Below, piece after piece: positions 1-6,919 of a stretch of DNA of 10,841 bases. Within the stretch, counting starts at the first letter, position 1; every line of letters begins with the position of its first letter. The notes beneath the pieces are model-generated. The model did no database searches. It saw only the letters and a program-made list of their open reading frames with translations, and had not been told where the DNA came from. Position numbers and translations under genes: made by a program. This DNA is from Allobrachymonas sp. (GTDB lineage Bacteria > Pseudomonadota > Gammaproteobacteria > Burkholderiales > Burkholderiaceae_C). The stretch covers positions 1 through 10,841 of the forward strand of contig JAGOGU010000031.1 of assembly GCA_017996515.1 (NCBI GenBank), read 5' to 3'.

Positions 1-246
1 CACCCGTTCCAGCAACGCCGCTTCGCTCATGGTGGCGTCGTATTTTTCGAGTACCGAATGCATGCCGCAATCGCTGCACGCCTTGACCTTGTTGCGCACA
101 TACACCTGGCTGGCGGGGTTGTCGCCCACCAGAATAACGGCCAACCCGGGGGTGACACCTTGCGCCTTGATGGCGGCAACGCGTTGCGTGACTTCGGTAC
201 GAATTTGGGCGGCCAGAGCCTTGCCATCAATAATTTGTGCGGTCAT
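1..246 (-). CDS. folD: FolD, N-terminal part (cut by window edge)
   Basis: Bifunctional methylenetetrahydrofolate dehydrogenase/methenyltetrahydrofolate cyclohydrolase, a cytosolic enzyme of one-carbon metabolism. Reading leftwards from the ATG at 246 gives 82 codons beginning [16 protein letters not shown]. They include the family motif [14 protein letters not shown] and then YVRNK, whose lysine (residue 53) corresponds to the catalytic lysine of the YxxxK motif in E. coli FolD. The frame stays open to base 1, so roughly the last 200 residues of a normal protein of about 285 residues lie outside the window. No strong Shine-Dalgarno precedes the ATG; a weak GGA is present. The start is chosen because it matches the family N-terminus exactly. 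The response regulator gene ends 101 bases upstream on the same strand, and I saw no clear terminator in that gap, so read-through from the regulator operon is possible. Confidence 0.95.
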   Translation of the reverse strand, partial: MTAQIIDGKALAAQIRTEVTQRVAAIKAQGVTPGLAVILVGDNPASQVYVRNKVKACSDCGMHSVLEKYDATMSEAALLERV

Positions 247-347
247 AAGGGTTTCGTCCACGGGTAGAGGTATGGGGAAGAGGGTGCGGCGTGTGCCTGC
301 CTGCAGCTGCGAGGATCTGCGGCCAAGCCCGCTGCAATATCCATCAG

Positions 348-980
348 TCAGTTGCTGGGTGGCTGTGCGTCTGCCCCCAGTGCGATCTTGAGCAGATCGG
401 CCACGGTGTTGGCGCGAAATTTTTCCATGATGTTGGCGCGGTGCGCTTCCACGGTTTTGATGCTGATGTTGAGGTCATCGGCAATCTGCTTGTTGAGTCG
501 GCCCGCCACAATGCGCTCCAGCACCTGGGCTTCGCGGTTGGTGAGCTTGCCCATCAGCATGTCGCGGGTGCTGGCTTTTTGGTGGTTGGCAAAAGCTGTG
601 CGGGCATTGGCCTGCATTTTTTCCACCAAGGCGATCAGTTCGGCTTCATCAAATGGTTTCTGGATGAAGTCCAGCGCACCTTTTTTCATCGTCTCGACAG
701 CCATGGGCACATCGCCGTGGGCAGTGATAAAGACGATGGGCAGGGGCGATTTGCGTGCAATCAACTGGTCTTGCAGTTCCAGCCCGCTCATGCCCTGCAT
801 GCGGATATCGACAAACAGGCAGGCGATTTCATCGGGGTCAAAGCGGCTCAAAAATTCTTCGGATGACTCGAAACAACGCACCCGATAGCCTTTGCCTTCG
901 AGCAGCCATTGCAAGGAATCGCGTACGGCTTCGTCGTCATCCACCACGTAAATCGTGTTTTTTTCTAGAGTCTGGTTCAT
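348..980 (-). CDS. FixJ-type response regulator (REC + LuxR helix-turn-helix)
   Basis: Cytosolic DNA-binding response regulator of 210 residues. The receiver domain covers about residues 8-125, with the acidic cluster D14-D16, the phospho-acceptor D58 (in CLFVDIR), T86 (in VFITAHGD) and K108 (in QKPF), so all key residues are present. A LuxR/FixJ-type helix-turn-helix follows at about 146-200 ([12 protein letters not shown], then [18 protein letters not shown]). The layout resembles FixJ, TtrR and StyR, regulators that dimerise on phosphorylation and activate promoters. The start at 980 puts the usual short leader before the receiver; an in-frame ATG at 1010 would add ten residues, and neither has a good ribosome site. 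The gene lies 63 bases after the kinase gene, which is its probable cognate partner. The target genes cannot be read from the sequence. Confidence 0.93.
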   Translation of the reverse strand: MNQTLEKNTIYVVDDDEAVRDSLQWLLEGKGYRVRCFESSEEFLSRFDPDEIACLFVDIRMQGMSGLELQDQLIARKSPLPIVFITAHGDVPMAVETMKKGALDFIQKPFDEAELIALVEKMQANARTAFANHQKASTRDMLMGKLTNREAQVLERIVAGRLNKQIADDLNISIKTVEAHRANIMEKFRANTVADLLKIALGADAQPPSN

Positions 981-1043
981 GGGATTTGGAGCGGTCCATC
1001 CAGACCGCATACGTAAATAATGCCAAGCGATGCAATATCGCCA

Positions 1044-3572
1044 TCAAAAATCATCGGCAGGGGCGACAGGTTGCAGCGGCAGCCAGAAGCGGAAACAACA
1101 ACCCGTTACTTCTTGCGGGTTTTCTGCATTGTAGAGGTTCTCGGCATGCAGCCGCCCTTGGTGCGATTCGACAATGCTGCGGCACAGATTCAGGCCGATG
1201 CCCATGCCTTCTGCCTTGGTGGTGAAAAAAGCCTCGAACAGGTGGCTGAGCACCTCTTCACTCAGCCCATTGCCACGATCGCACAGCACGAATTGCACCA
1301 CGTCTTTACCGTCCACGCGGGCATTGCTGACATCCAGCCGCACCTCGCGGCGCTCAACCGGCATGTGGGAGTTGTCTATGGCTTCGGCGGCGTTTTTCAG
1401 CAGATTGACCAGCACCTGCTCGATCAGGATGCGGTCGGCCATGACCTCGCGCACATCGTCTGCAATAGTGTGCAGCAGGCGCACCTGGCGGCGGCGCATT
1501 TCGATTTCGGCCAGCTCCACGGCGTCTTCCACCATCTCGCGCACCGGGGTTCGCACGTAGTTGGGAGCGCTGCGCTTGACGAAGGCGCGGATGCGTTGAA
1601 TGATCTGCCCGGCGCGTTGCGCCTGGCGGGCGGTTTTTTCCAGCGCCTGCAACAAGTCCTGCTGTTGCATGCTGCCGCTGGCGATGCGGTCGCGCATGCC
1701 GCTGCAATAGTTGTGGATGGCGGTCAGCGGTTGGTTGAGTTCATGCGCCACGCTGGAAGCCATCTCGCCCATGGTGACCAGACGGCTTGCGGCCTGCGCG
1801 CGCTGTTCGTGCTCGGCGCTGCGAGCTTCGGCCAGACGGCGGGCGGTGATGTCGGTCGCTACCACCAGCTGCGCCAGCCGACCATCGGTCCATTCCAGAT
1901 AACGCGAGCGCACTTCCACCCAGCGCTGGCCATGCTCCAGATAGATTTCTGCATTGTTGCCACTGCCGGAAAGCAGCCCGGGTGGCAGAGAGGGTTCCTG
2001 TGGCTGGCTGGCCGCCTGCTCCAGCATGTGCACATGGGCGTGTGCCTGGTCTTCGCCAAACCACTGGCGGTAGCAGCGGTTGGCAAACAGCAGTTCTTTG
2101 GCGCCCAGCGGGGCGACCGAGACGGCGGTGTCGATGGCGTCCAGCACGCGGGCAAAACGTTCTTGCGAGGCCTGCAACTCGCGTCGAATGCGCTTGGGTT
2201 CGGTGATGTCGGTCATGGCCGACATCCAGCCGTAGTGCTTGCCGTCGGCGCCCAGCAGGGGCGACAGATACATGCGGGCATCAAACACATGGCCGTTTTT
2301 GTGGAGCACGCGGATTTCGTAGCTGCCCCGCATGGCGATGTCGTTGAATGTTTTTTGCAGAATGGCCGAGTTGTAGGCAATCTCTTCAGGCGGCCAGAAG
2401 TTGAAAGGCGGCGTTTGCCCCAGCAGCTCTTGTTCGCTCCAGCCCGTCATCTGGCAAAAACTGGCATTGACGTAAGTGATGCGGCCTTGCAGATCGAGCG
2501 CCCGCATGCCGGTTTGCACGGAATCTTCCATGGCGCGACGAAAGTTGGTTTCTGCCTGCAACACTTGTTGCGCGTGCCGCCGCCTGCGCCAATGGAGCCA
2601 GTTGGCAACCAGCATCCAGCCCGTCAGCATGCTCAGGGCCAGCACCAGCAAAACCATGCGGTTGCGCAGACCGGTGCTGGCGCGATGGGTTTGCAAGCGC
2701 AGCGCCAAGCTTTCTGTAGGCAGAGGGAGGGTATAGGCCGTGTTGCCCGGCAGTAGCCACCAACCGGAATCCTGCAAGCCCTCTTGTCCGTTTGCCGCTG
2801 TGTGGTTGGTGGTTTCTGCGGTTTGCAGCAACGCTACCGTGTAGCGGGGATAGATGTCTGTCGGCATGCCGTAGTACAGCACCGCTGGCAGGTTGTAGCG
2901 GGCATACAGCACGCTTTGCGAGACACCGTGCGCAGGCGGCACGGGTACCATCAGCCCCAGTACGGCGTCAGACGACGTGCCGGGTGTGGGATCGATCACG
3001 CCGTATGCGAAGTCGCCTTGCCGGGTGCGCTTCAGCAAAGCCGTCTCTGCTGTCGATAGTTGATGCACGGAGACCATGCTGGTGGAAGGAGGCGCTGTGC
3101 TGATCGCTGCCGAATCGCTGGCGATGATGCGGCCCGTTTCGTTCAGCCACATCAGGCTGGTCAGTTCAGGCAGTCCCCCACTGGCTTGGCGGGCAATGGA
3201 GCGAAAACTTTGCGGATTGTCTGCTTCAGCCAGGGGTAGCTGTTGTGCGGCTTGCTGTAAGGATTCGCGTTGTCGGCTCAGGCGGGCGCTTAAAAATTGC
3301 TGCGCATACTCGCCGTCTTGCTGCAGGGCCTGGCGCACGGCTGTCATCTCCTGCATGCGCAGATAGCCCATGGCCGCGGTAACCGCCAGGGCAAACAGCA
3401 GCACCGACAGCAGGGGGCTCAAGCTGGCGAGTCGATCCTGTCGGTGCTCGGGCAGGCTATGCCACCAGGTGCGCAGGCTGAAAGGTCGAACAGGGCGCGA
3501 AGAGGTATTCACAACAAGAGCGGCAAAGAAAAGAAGGCGTGAAAAAGCGCGCGACAAACGGTACGGGTGCAT
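1044..3572 (-). CDS. Membrane PAS-PAS sensor histidine kinase
   Basis: Inner-membrane sensor kinase of 842 residues. A first membrane segment lies at about 50-71 and a second at about 303-326, with some 230 residues between them that should face the periplasm. A basic stretch (WRRRRH) follows the second. Two PAS-like domains lie at about 338-460 (TYVNASFCQMTGWSEQELLG, then MTDITEPKR) and about 468-580 (ending VATDITARR). The H-box is SSVAHELNQPLTAIH with phospho-acceptor H610. The N-box is NLLKNAAEAI with N727. DRGNGL at about 765-770 and FFTTKAEGMGIGL at about 782-794 complete the ATP-binding domain. This is the FixL/DctB/TtrS kinase class. Oddly, GGAGA lies too close to the ATG at 3572 to be a good ribosome site, so the true start may be slightly different, though it must precede the first membrane segment. 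The periplasmic part may be a Cache-like fold (inference), and its ligand is unknown. Confidence 0.92.
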   Translation of the reverse strand: MHPYRLSRAFSRLLFFAALVVNTSSRPVRPFSLRTWWHSLPEHRQDRLASLSPLLSVLLFALAVTAAMGYLRMQEMTAVRQALQQDGEYAQQFLSARLSRQRESLQQAAQQLPLAEADNPQSFRSIARQASGGLPELTSLMWLNETGRIIASDSAAISTAPPSTSMVSVHQLSTAETALLKRTRQGDFAYGVIDPTPGTSSDAVLGLMVPVPPAHGVSQSVLYARYNLPAVLYYGMPTDIYPRYTVALLQTAETTNHTAANGQEGLQDSGWWLLPGNTAYTLPLPTESLALRLQTHRASTGLRNRMVLLVLALSMLTGWMLVANWLHWRRRRHAQQVLQAETNFRRAMEDSVQTGMRALDLQGRITYVNASFCQMTGWSEQELLGQTPPFNFWPPEEIAYNSAILQKTFNDIAMRGSYEIRVLHKNGHVFDARMYLSPLLGADGKHYGWMSAMTDITEPKRIRRELQASQERFARVLDAIDTAVSVAPLGAKELLFANRCYRQWFGEDQAHAHVHMLEQAASQPQEPSLPPGLLSGSGNNAEIYLEHGQRWVEVRSRYLEWTDGRLAQLVVATDITARRLAEARSAEHEQRAQAASRLVTMGEMASSVAHELNQPLTAIHNYCSGMRDRIASGSMQQQDLLQALEKTARQAQRAGQIIQRIRAFVKRSAPNYVRTPVREMVEDAVELAEIEMRRRQVRLLHTIADDVREVMADRILIEQVLVNLLKNAAEAIDNSHMPVERREVRLDVSNARVDGKDVVQFVLCDRGNGLSEEVLSHLFEAFFTTKAEGMGIGLNLCRSIVESHQGRLHAENLYNAENPQEVTGCCFRFWLPLQPVAPADDF

Positions 3573-3639
3573 TCTCCGTCATTCTGCGCATGACTTGGTC
3601 AGACAAGCAAGGGGGTCAGGGATGGTGTCTGGCAATGAC

Positions 3640-3669
3640 TTTTGTAGATGAAGAGCGGAGCCTACAAAA
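3640..3669. repeat. 8-bp inverted repeat abutting the terminator
   Basis: TTTTGTAG at 3640-3647 and its exact complement CTACAAAA at 3662-3669 enclose a 14-base loop. The right arm overlaps the A-tract of the intrinsic terminator at 3666-3693, so on the minus strand the terminator's U-tract could pair with the downstream sequence. The arms are seen directly; any regulatory role is inference. Confidence 0.5.
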
Positions 3670-3693
3670 AAAGCGACCCTCAACAGGTCGCTT
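3666..3693 (-). terminator. Intrinsic terminator of the NlpC/P60 gene
   Basis: On the minus strand an 8-bp perfect GC-rich stem (AAGCGACC paired with GGTCGCTT, plus-strand arms 3671-3678 and 3686-3693, 7-base loop) runs into seven T residues. It starts about 50 bases after the stop codon at 3744. It should end the peptidase transcript before the kinase gene that starts at 3572. A second weaker stem (3706-3726, 9 bp with one mismatch, three-base loop, no T run) lies between the stop codon and this terminator. Confidence 0.85.
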
Positions 3694-3743
3694 CCAAAGC
3701 CTGCTCACCCTTTTGGCAAAAGAGTGACAGTGTGCAAAATGGT

Positions 3744-4322
3744 TTATCTGGCGCTGGCCGACAAAGCTTGCATATCGGCTGTAGAGAGTTTGTTGCCGTC
3801 GCCTGCGACGCGGCGAGCGCCGTTGAAGCGGCTGGTCCAGTAGCTGGAATGCATATCATCCACCCGCACTGAAGAACCGGAGCGCGGTGCATGGATGAAC
3901 TTGCCCTCGCCAATGTAAATGCCCACATGGCTGAACGCGCGTCGCATGGTGTTGAAAAATACCAAATCGCCGGGTTTGAGTTCTTCTTTGGCAATGGTTG
4001 TGGTGGCGGCGGCCTGATCGGCTGCGCGGCGCGGCAACACGTAACCGCGTGCTTTTTCGAACGTGGCGCGCACAAAACCGCTGCAATCAAAGCCGGTTTC
4101 GGCAGAGGTGCCGCCATAGCGGTAGTTCACCCCCAGAAAGGCCATGGCCTGACCAATCAGATCGGATGTGGACGAGCGCACATTGTCACTCGCTTGTTGA
4201 AGCTGAGTGAGCACGCTGTTGTGCTTGGTCAGGAATTTATCCAGTTCGTCGTTTTGTGGTGCGGCGTGGGCACCCGTTACGCCTGCCGCTGCGATGCAGC
4301 ATGTGATCAGCAATTTCTTCAT
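3744..4322 (-). CDS. Exported NlpC/P60 cysteine peptidase (peptidoglycan hydrolase)
   Basis: Probable periplasmic cell-wall endopeptidase of the NlpC/P60 (C40) family; members cut the D-Glu-diaminopimelate bond in peptidoglycan stems. The protein has 192 residues. The signal peptide is MKKLLITCCIAAAGVTGAHA, with likely cleavage after AHA at residue 20. A short helical linker follows (about 25-55), then the catalytic domain from about 56. The family signature is complete: YRYGG at 67-71, FDCSGFV with catalytic C80, SHVGIYIG with H132, and HAPRSG with H144. There is no SH3 or LysM targeting domain, so it is a minimal single-domain enzyme. The cysteines at 8 and 9 lie in the hydrophobic core and do not form a lipobox. 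The frame is open upstream to 4508, but the signal peptide fixes the start at 4322. No good Shine-Dalgarno is seen. The substrate bond is taken from the family, not shown here. Confidence 0.93.
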   Translation of the reverse strand: MKKLLITCCIAAAGVTGAHAAPQNDELDKFLTKHNSVLTQLQQASDNVRSSTSDLIGQAMAFLGVNYRYGGTSAETGFDCSGFVRATFEKARGYVLPRRAADQAAATTTIAKEELKPGDLVFFNTMRRAFSHVGIYIGEGKFIHAPRSGSSVRVDDMHSSYWTSRFNGARRVAGDGNKLSTADMQALSASAR

Positions 4323-4421
4323 GGAGCGGGAGTTTAACGCGACAGAGGAAGAAATGAAAGCATAGGGGGTGATTTTCTCCAGGAATTTTGTTTCAGATTG
4401 GAAATACAGACTGATACAACC

Positions 4422-4460
4422 CTGACAGCGCTTTAAAAGAGGCACCAGATAATCTGTCAG
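4422..4460. repeat. Inverted repeat flanking the candidate promoter
   Basis: CTGACAG at 4422-4428 and CTGTCAG at 4454-4460 form a perfect 7-bp inverted repeat with a 25-base spacer. The arms sit at the expected -35 and start-point positions of the candidate minus-strand promoter, as paired operator half-sites might. It may be chance, because the surrounding spacer is AT-rich and contains several related CAG/CTG words. Confidence 0.4.
4432..4460 (-). promoter_or_regulatory. Candidate sigma-70 promoter for the NlpC/P60 gene
   Basis: On the minus strand CTGACA (plus positions 4455-4460) and TTTAAA (4432-4437) are separated by 17 bases, a reasonable -35/-10 pair. It would give an untranslated leader of roughly 100 bases before the ATG at 4322. 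The -35 hexamer lies in one arm of the inverted repeat at 4422-4460. The assignment rests on hexamer matching only. Confidence 0.4.
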
Positions 4461-4620
4461 AAATGTGAAAGACAGGGATTCTGAATGAAATTTATTTTTT
4501 ATAGTCAACGAGTTATATTGATTTTTTCAAGATCAAGTTGGGGTTTGTGTAATGCACGGCTGTTTGTCAGGAATCCATCAGAAATAATCCTGATAAAATC
4601 AATCGGTCTTGAATGGATGA

Positions 4621-5244
4621 ATGGTTTTAGCCATGTTGCTCGATTTGACGGAATGCCAATTGGTATTGGTGGATTATCAGGAAAAGCTCATGCCAGCCAT
4701 GGCGGATAGCGAGGCCGTGCTGGCCAATGCTTTGCGTCTGGCGCAGGCGGCCGACATGCTGGGCGTGCCTGCGTGGGGCACGGAGCAGAATCCGAGCAAG
4801 CTCGGCCCCAATGCGCCACAGCTGCGTGCGCTGTGTGCCCAAACCGTGTCCAAAATGGCCTTCAGCGGCGTACACGAGGGCTTGCTAGAGGTGTTGCGTC
4901 CACCCGCTCCAGTGCCCGCGGGCAATGCCCGCAGCTTGCCGCGTCATCTGCAAAAAAATCGAGCTGCGGCGCGCGCGCAAGAGGCACGCTCCAGCATCGT
5001 GCTGGGCGGCTGCGAAACCCATGTCTGCCTGCTGCAAACCGCACTGGAACTGCTCGAAGAAGAATTCGATGTTTGGGTAGTGACCGATGCGTGCAGTTCG
5101 CGCGCCCTGAATAACCGCGATGCGGCGTTTGACCGCCTGGCCAGCGCAGGCGTGGAATTGGTCACTACCGAAATGGTGCTGTTCGAATGGCTGCGCACGG
5201 CCGAACACCCGGCCTTCAAACCGGTGCACGCGCTGATCAAGTAA
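4621..5244 (+). CDS. Isochorismatase-fold cysteine hydrolase
   Basis: Cytosolic hydrolase of the isochorismatase-like fold, 207 residues. The family triad is visible: D18 (LVLVDYQEKL), K78 (TVSKMAFSG) and C131 (LGGCETHVCLLQT), with the C-terminal VTDACSSR stretch also typical. This cysteine-containing type includes nicotinamidases, YcaC-like hydrolases and many enzymes of unknown substrate. The sequence does not identify the substrate, and isochorismate itself is unlikely given the catalytic cysteine. Residues about 93-124 form a proline- and arginine-rich insertion (PPAPVPAGNARSLPRH and following) of low complexity between the lysine and cysteine elements. A second in-frame ATG at 4633 is an alternative start, and neither has a strong ribosome site. 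It is the only plus-strand gene in the window, convergent with hscB and divergent from the NlpC/P60 gene, so it is probably monocistronic. Confidence 0.9.
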   Translation: MVLAMLLDLTECQLVLVDYQEKLMPAMADSEAVLANALRLAQAADMLGVPAWGTEQNPSKLGPNAPQLRALCAQTVSKMAFSGVHEGLLEVLRPPAPVPAGNARSLPRHLQKNRAAARAQEARSSIVLGGCETHVCLLQTALELLEEEFDVWVVTDACSSRALNNRDAAFDRLASAGVELVTTEMVLFEWLRTAEHPAFKPVHALIK

Positions 5245-5435
5245 GTGCATACTTGGCGTTAAGAATTGGCAAGCAGCAGGGGCCAGTCGCAAAAGGTGAA
5301 TAGCCTCCGCCACATCAAACGGCAAACGCTACATGTTTTTCGATGCATCGCTCTGCGCGCGGCGATGGCATAGACACGCGGACAGGCTCCAAACCTAAAA
5401 CGGTATCCAGCAGAAGTCAGGAAGTGCAGTGGCTG

Positions 5436-5490
5436 GTTAGCGCCCACCTGTCAACCATGTGCGCCGCTAACGCCAAAGATCAACGGCGTT
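5436..5490. repeat. Overlapping hairpins just after hscB
   Basis: GTTAGCG (5436-5442) pairs with CGCTAAC (5465-5471), with a further CAC/GTG pairing inside. AACGCC (5469-5474) pairs with GGCGTT (5485-5490), which touches the hscB stop codon. The two stems share bases 5469-5471 and so exclude each other in part. No T-run follows on either strand, so a classical intrinsic terminator is not supported. They may cap or protect the 3' end of the isc transcript (inference). The rest of the gene-free stretch 5245-5489 shows no recognisable gene. Confidence 0.4.
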
Positions 5491-6002
5491 TATGGCTGCG
5501 TTTGGCGCGCGTGCAGGTCTTGGGCAAACCGTTGCATGAACATCAGGCGGCGCACCAATTGGGCAGCGGCGGCAAAGTCCTGTTGGTGATCAATCGCTTG
5601 CGCCATGGCTTGCCAGGCGGCCGCTTGCGCCTGTTGCACATCGGCTGCAAGCGCCTGCAGCTGGGCAGGGGTTTCGGCATCGTCCAGTTCTTCGCGCCAC
5701 TGCATTTGCTGCATCAAAAAGTCGGCAGGCATGGCGGTGTTGTCTTCTGCGCCGATGGGCTGGCCGTGCAGTTCGCACAGGTACGTGGCGCGCTTGAGTG
5801 GATCGCGCAGGCGTTGGCGGGCTTCGTTGATGCGCACCGACCATTGCAGCGCCAGCCGTTGGGCGGCGGCGCCCTGTGCGGCAAACTTGTCGGGGTGGGC
5901 TTGGCGTTGCAGAGCCTTCCAGCGCGCGTCAATCTGTGCGCCATCCAGCACGAATTGCCGGGGAAGATCAAACAATGCAAAGTCGTCGTCTTGCAGATTC
6001 AT
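5490..6002 (-). CDS. hscB: HscB, J-protein co-chaperone of Fe-S assembly
   Basis: Co-chaperone that delivers IscU to the Hsp70 HscA and stimulates its ATPase during [2Fe-2S] transfer; it acts in the cytosol. The protein has 170 residues, the usual size. An N-terminal J-domain begins with DDFALFDLP and carries the essential HPD triad at 36-38 (RQAHPDKF), followed by INEARQRLRDPLKRATYL. The C-terminal helical bundle that binds IscU covers about 85-165 (MPADFLMQQMQWREEL, then a final arginine-rich helix). The frame is open upstream to 6131, but the family N-terminus places the start at 6002, although no clear Shine-Dalgarno is present. It lies 147 bases after iscA, a wide gap for this operon. 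It is the last isc gene here: hscA and fdx, normally next, are absent, and a convergent hydrolase gene takes their place. Confidence 0.95.
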   Translation of the reverse strand: MNLQDDDFALFDLPRQFVLDGAQIDARWKALQRQAHPDKFAAQGAAAQRLALQWSVRINEARQRLRDPLKRATYLCELHGQPIGAEDNTAMPADFLMQQMQWREELDDAETPAQLQALAADVQQAQAAAWQAMAQAIDHQQDFAAAAQLVRRLMFMQRFAQDLHARQTQP

Positions 6003-6149
6003 GGGTTTTGTCGGGTGTACGGGTGGGGCAGGTGCGCAGATAGCGGGGGTGGATGGTTGGGAAAAGCCTGGCGGGAAGAAGGTTGACCACCAAGCCAAGT
6101 TGGGTAAAGTCCGGTTGCGCCATCCGGCCATGCGTTTCAGCGCTTTGTC

Positions 6150-6473
6150 TTAGACCCTGAAACTTTCGCCGCAACCGCAGCGGTCGCGCTCATTGGGGTT
6201 GTTGAATTTGAAGCCTTCCTGCAAGCCTTCGCGCACATAGTCCAGTTCCGTGCCGTCGAGGTAGGCCAGGCTTTTGGGATCGACCATGAGTTTGACGCCA
6301 TGCTGATCGAACACCACATCTTCGGGTGTGAGCGCATCCACATACTCGAGTTGGTAAGCCAGACCCGAACAGCCTGTGGTTTTGACGCCCAATCGCACGC
6401 CCACGCCCTTGCCACGCTTGGCGAGCGATTTTTGAACGTGTTGGGCGGCAGCTTCGGTGAGGGTGACGGCCAT
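6150..6473 (-). CDS. iscA: IscA, A-type Fe-S carrier
   Basis: A-type iron-sulfur carrier of 107 residues that accepts clusters from the IscU system and passes them to apo-proteins in the cytosol. The three conserved cluster or iron ligands are present: C35 in TTGCSGLAY and C99 and C101 in the C-terminal DRCGCGESF. The HesB/IscA core ([38 protein letters not shown]) is intact. ErpA and SufA share this fold, but the place between iscU and hscB favours IscA. The ATG lies only three bases after the stop of the VOC gene, so the two are almost certainly co-transcribed and possibly translationally coupled. Confidence 0.95.
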   Translation of the reverse strand: MAVTLTEAAAQHVQKSLAKRGKGVGVRLGVKTTGCSGLAYQLEYVDALTPEDVVFDQHGVKLMVDPKSLAYLDGTELDYVREGLQEGFKFNNPNERDRCGCGESFRV

Positions 6474-6476
6474 TTC

Positions 6477-6902
6477 TTAAACACTCATTTCTGTGGCACC
6501 GGTGTCGCCATAAGGGCTGGCCAGCACCACCACGTATCCATCCAGATCGCGCAGCCATATTTCACGGTGCTGCGCCCGGTCATTGAAAAAAGACGGCTTC
6601 AACACTTCGGCGTTCAGCGATTGGGCGCGTTGCACCACTTCGTCGAAAGCCTGCACTTCAAACCACAGCAACACCCCATAGCCGTGTGGCGCGGCCTGTT
6701 CATTGCCCAGATTGGGGTGATCGTGCTCGCCCCAGGCGTGCAGTTGCAAGAAAAAATCGTGCCCGTCGGCTTGCCAGCCCAGTTGCTCGTATTCAGAGCC
6801 GCCATGCAAGCCGTGGCAGCCCAGCAGGCGCTGGTACCAGCGGCTGGAGGCAGGCACATCGCGCACGGCGATCAGGGGTTGGGCGCAGGCGGGGGGGCGC
6901 AT
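6477..6902 (-). CDS. VOC-fold protein (glyoxalase/bleomycin-resistance superfamily)
   Basis: Small cytosolic protein of 141 residues with the vicinal-oxygen-chelate pattern. A first beta-alpha-beta module lies at about 9-57 (PLIAVRDVPASSRWYQRLLG, then FFLQLHAWGE) and a second at about 74-130 (GVLLWFEVQAFDEVVQRA, then REIWLRDLDGYVVVLASP). Members are metal-dependent isomerases, dioxygenases, lyases or binding proteins; no specific activity can be assigned. Candidate metal ligands include H55, E59, H60, H62 and E114, but their pairing is uncertain. The start at 6902 has a purine-rich GAAGAAA about 10 bases upstream and overlaps the end of the cupin gene by one upstream spacer of 17 bases only. 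Position between cupin and iscA makes it part of the isc transcript. This gene is not a standard isc component. Confidence 0.85.
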   Translation of the reverse strand: MRPPACAQPLIAVRDVPASSRWYQRLLGCHGLHGGSEYEQLGWQADGHDFFLQLHAWGEHDHPNLGNEQAAPHGYGVLLWFEVQAFDEVVQRAQSLNAEVLKPSFFNDRAQHREIWLRDLDGYVVVLASPYGDTGATEMSV

Positions 6903-6919
6903 GGGCAGCGTTTCTTCTT

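Larger units (their letters stand above)
4323..4620. other. AT-rich divergent intergenic region
   Basis: About 300 bases without a gene lie between the divergent NlpC/P60 and isochorismatase-fold genes. The stretch is visibly richer in A and T than both neighbours, especially 4480-4610. It should carry both promoters. A candidate for the leftward gene is listed separately. For the rightward gene I could not place a convincing -35/-10 pair, although TTGTCA and TAAAAT words occur upstream of the ATG. I see no RNA gene or coding frame worth calling. Confidence 0.6.

Noticed and set aside
1020..2756. Open frame of 578 codons on the plus strand
   Set aside because: Antisense to the histidine kinase gene, which shows H-, N- and G-boxes; the plus-strand product has only low-complexity His/Ala/Gln-rich sequence.
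5341..5350. CGATGCATCG palindrome
   Set aside because: A short isolated palindrome with no neighbour repeats; expected by chance at this length scale and near no promoter I can define.
5259..5447. Minus-strand frame of 62 codons after hscB
   Set aside because: No ribosome site, no family motif, and it has no resemblance to the HscA N-terminus that would be expected at this place.
5343..6086. Open frame of 247 codons on the plus strand over hscB
   Set aside because: Antisense to a clear HscB with HPD motif; no recognisable domain or ribosome site.
6003..6131. N-terminal extension of hscB in frame from an ATG at 6131
   Set aside because: The added 43 residues are proline- and tryptophan-rich and outside the family; HscB proteins start right at the J-domain, so 6002 is preferred.
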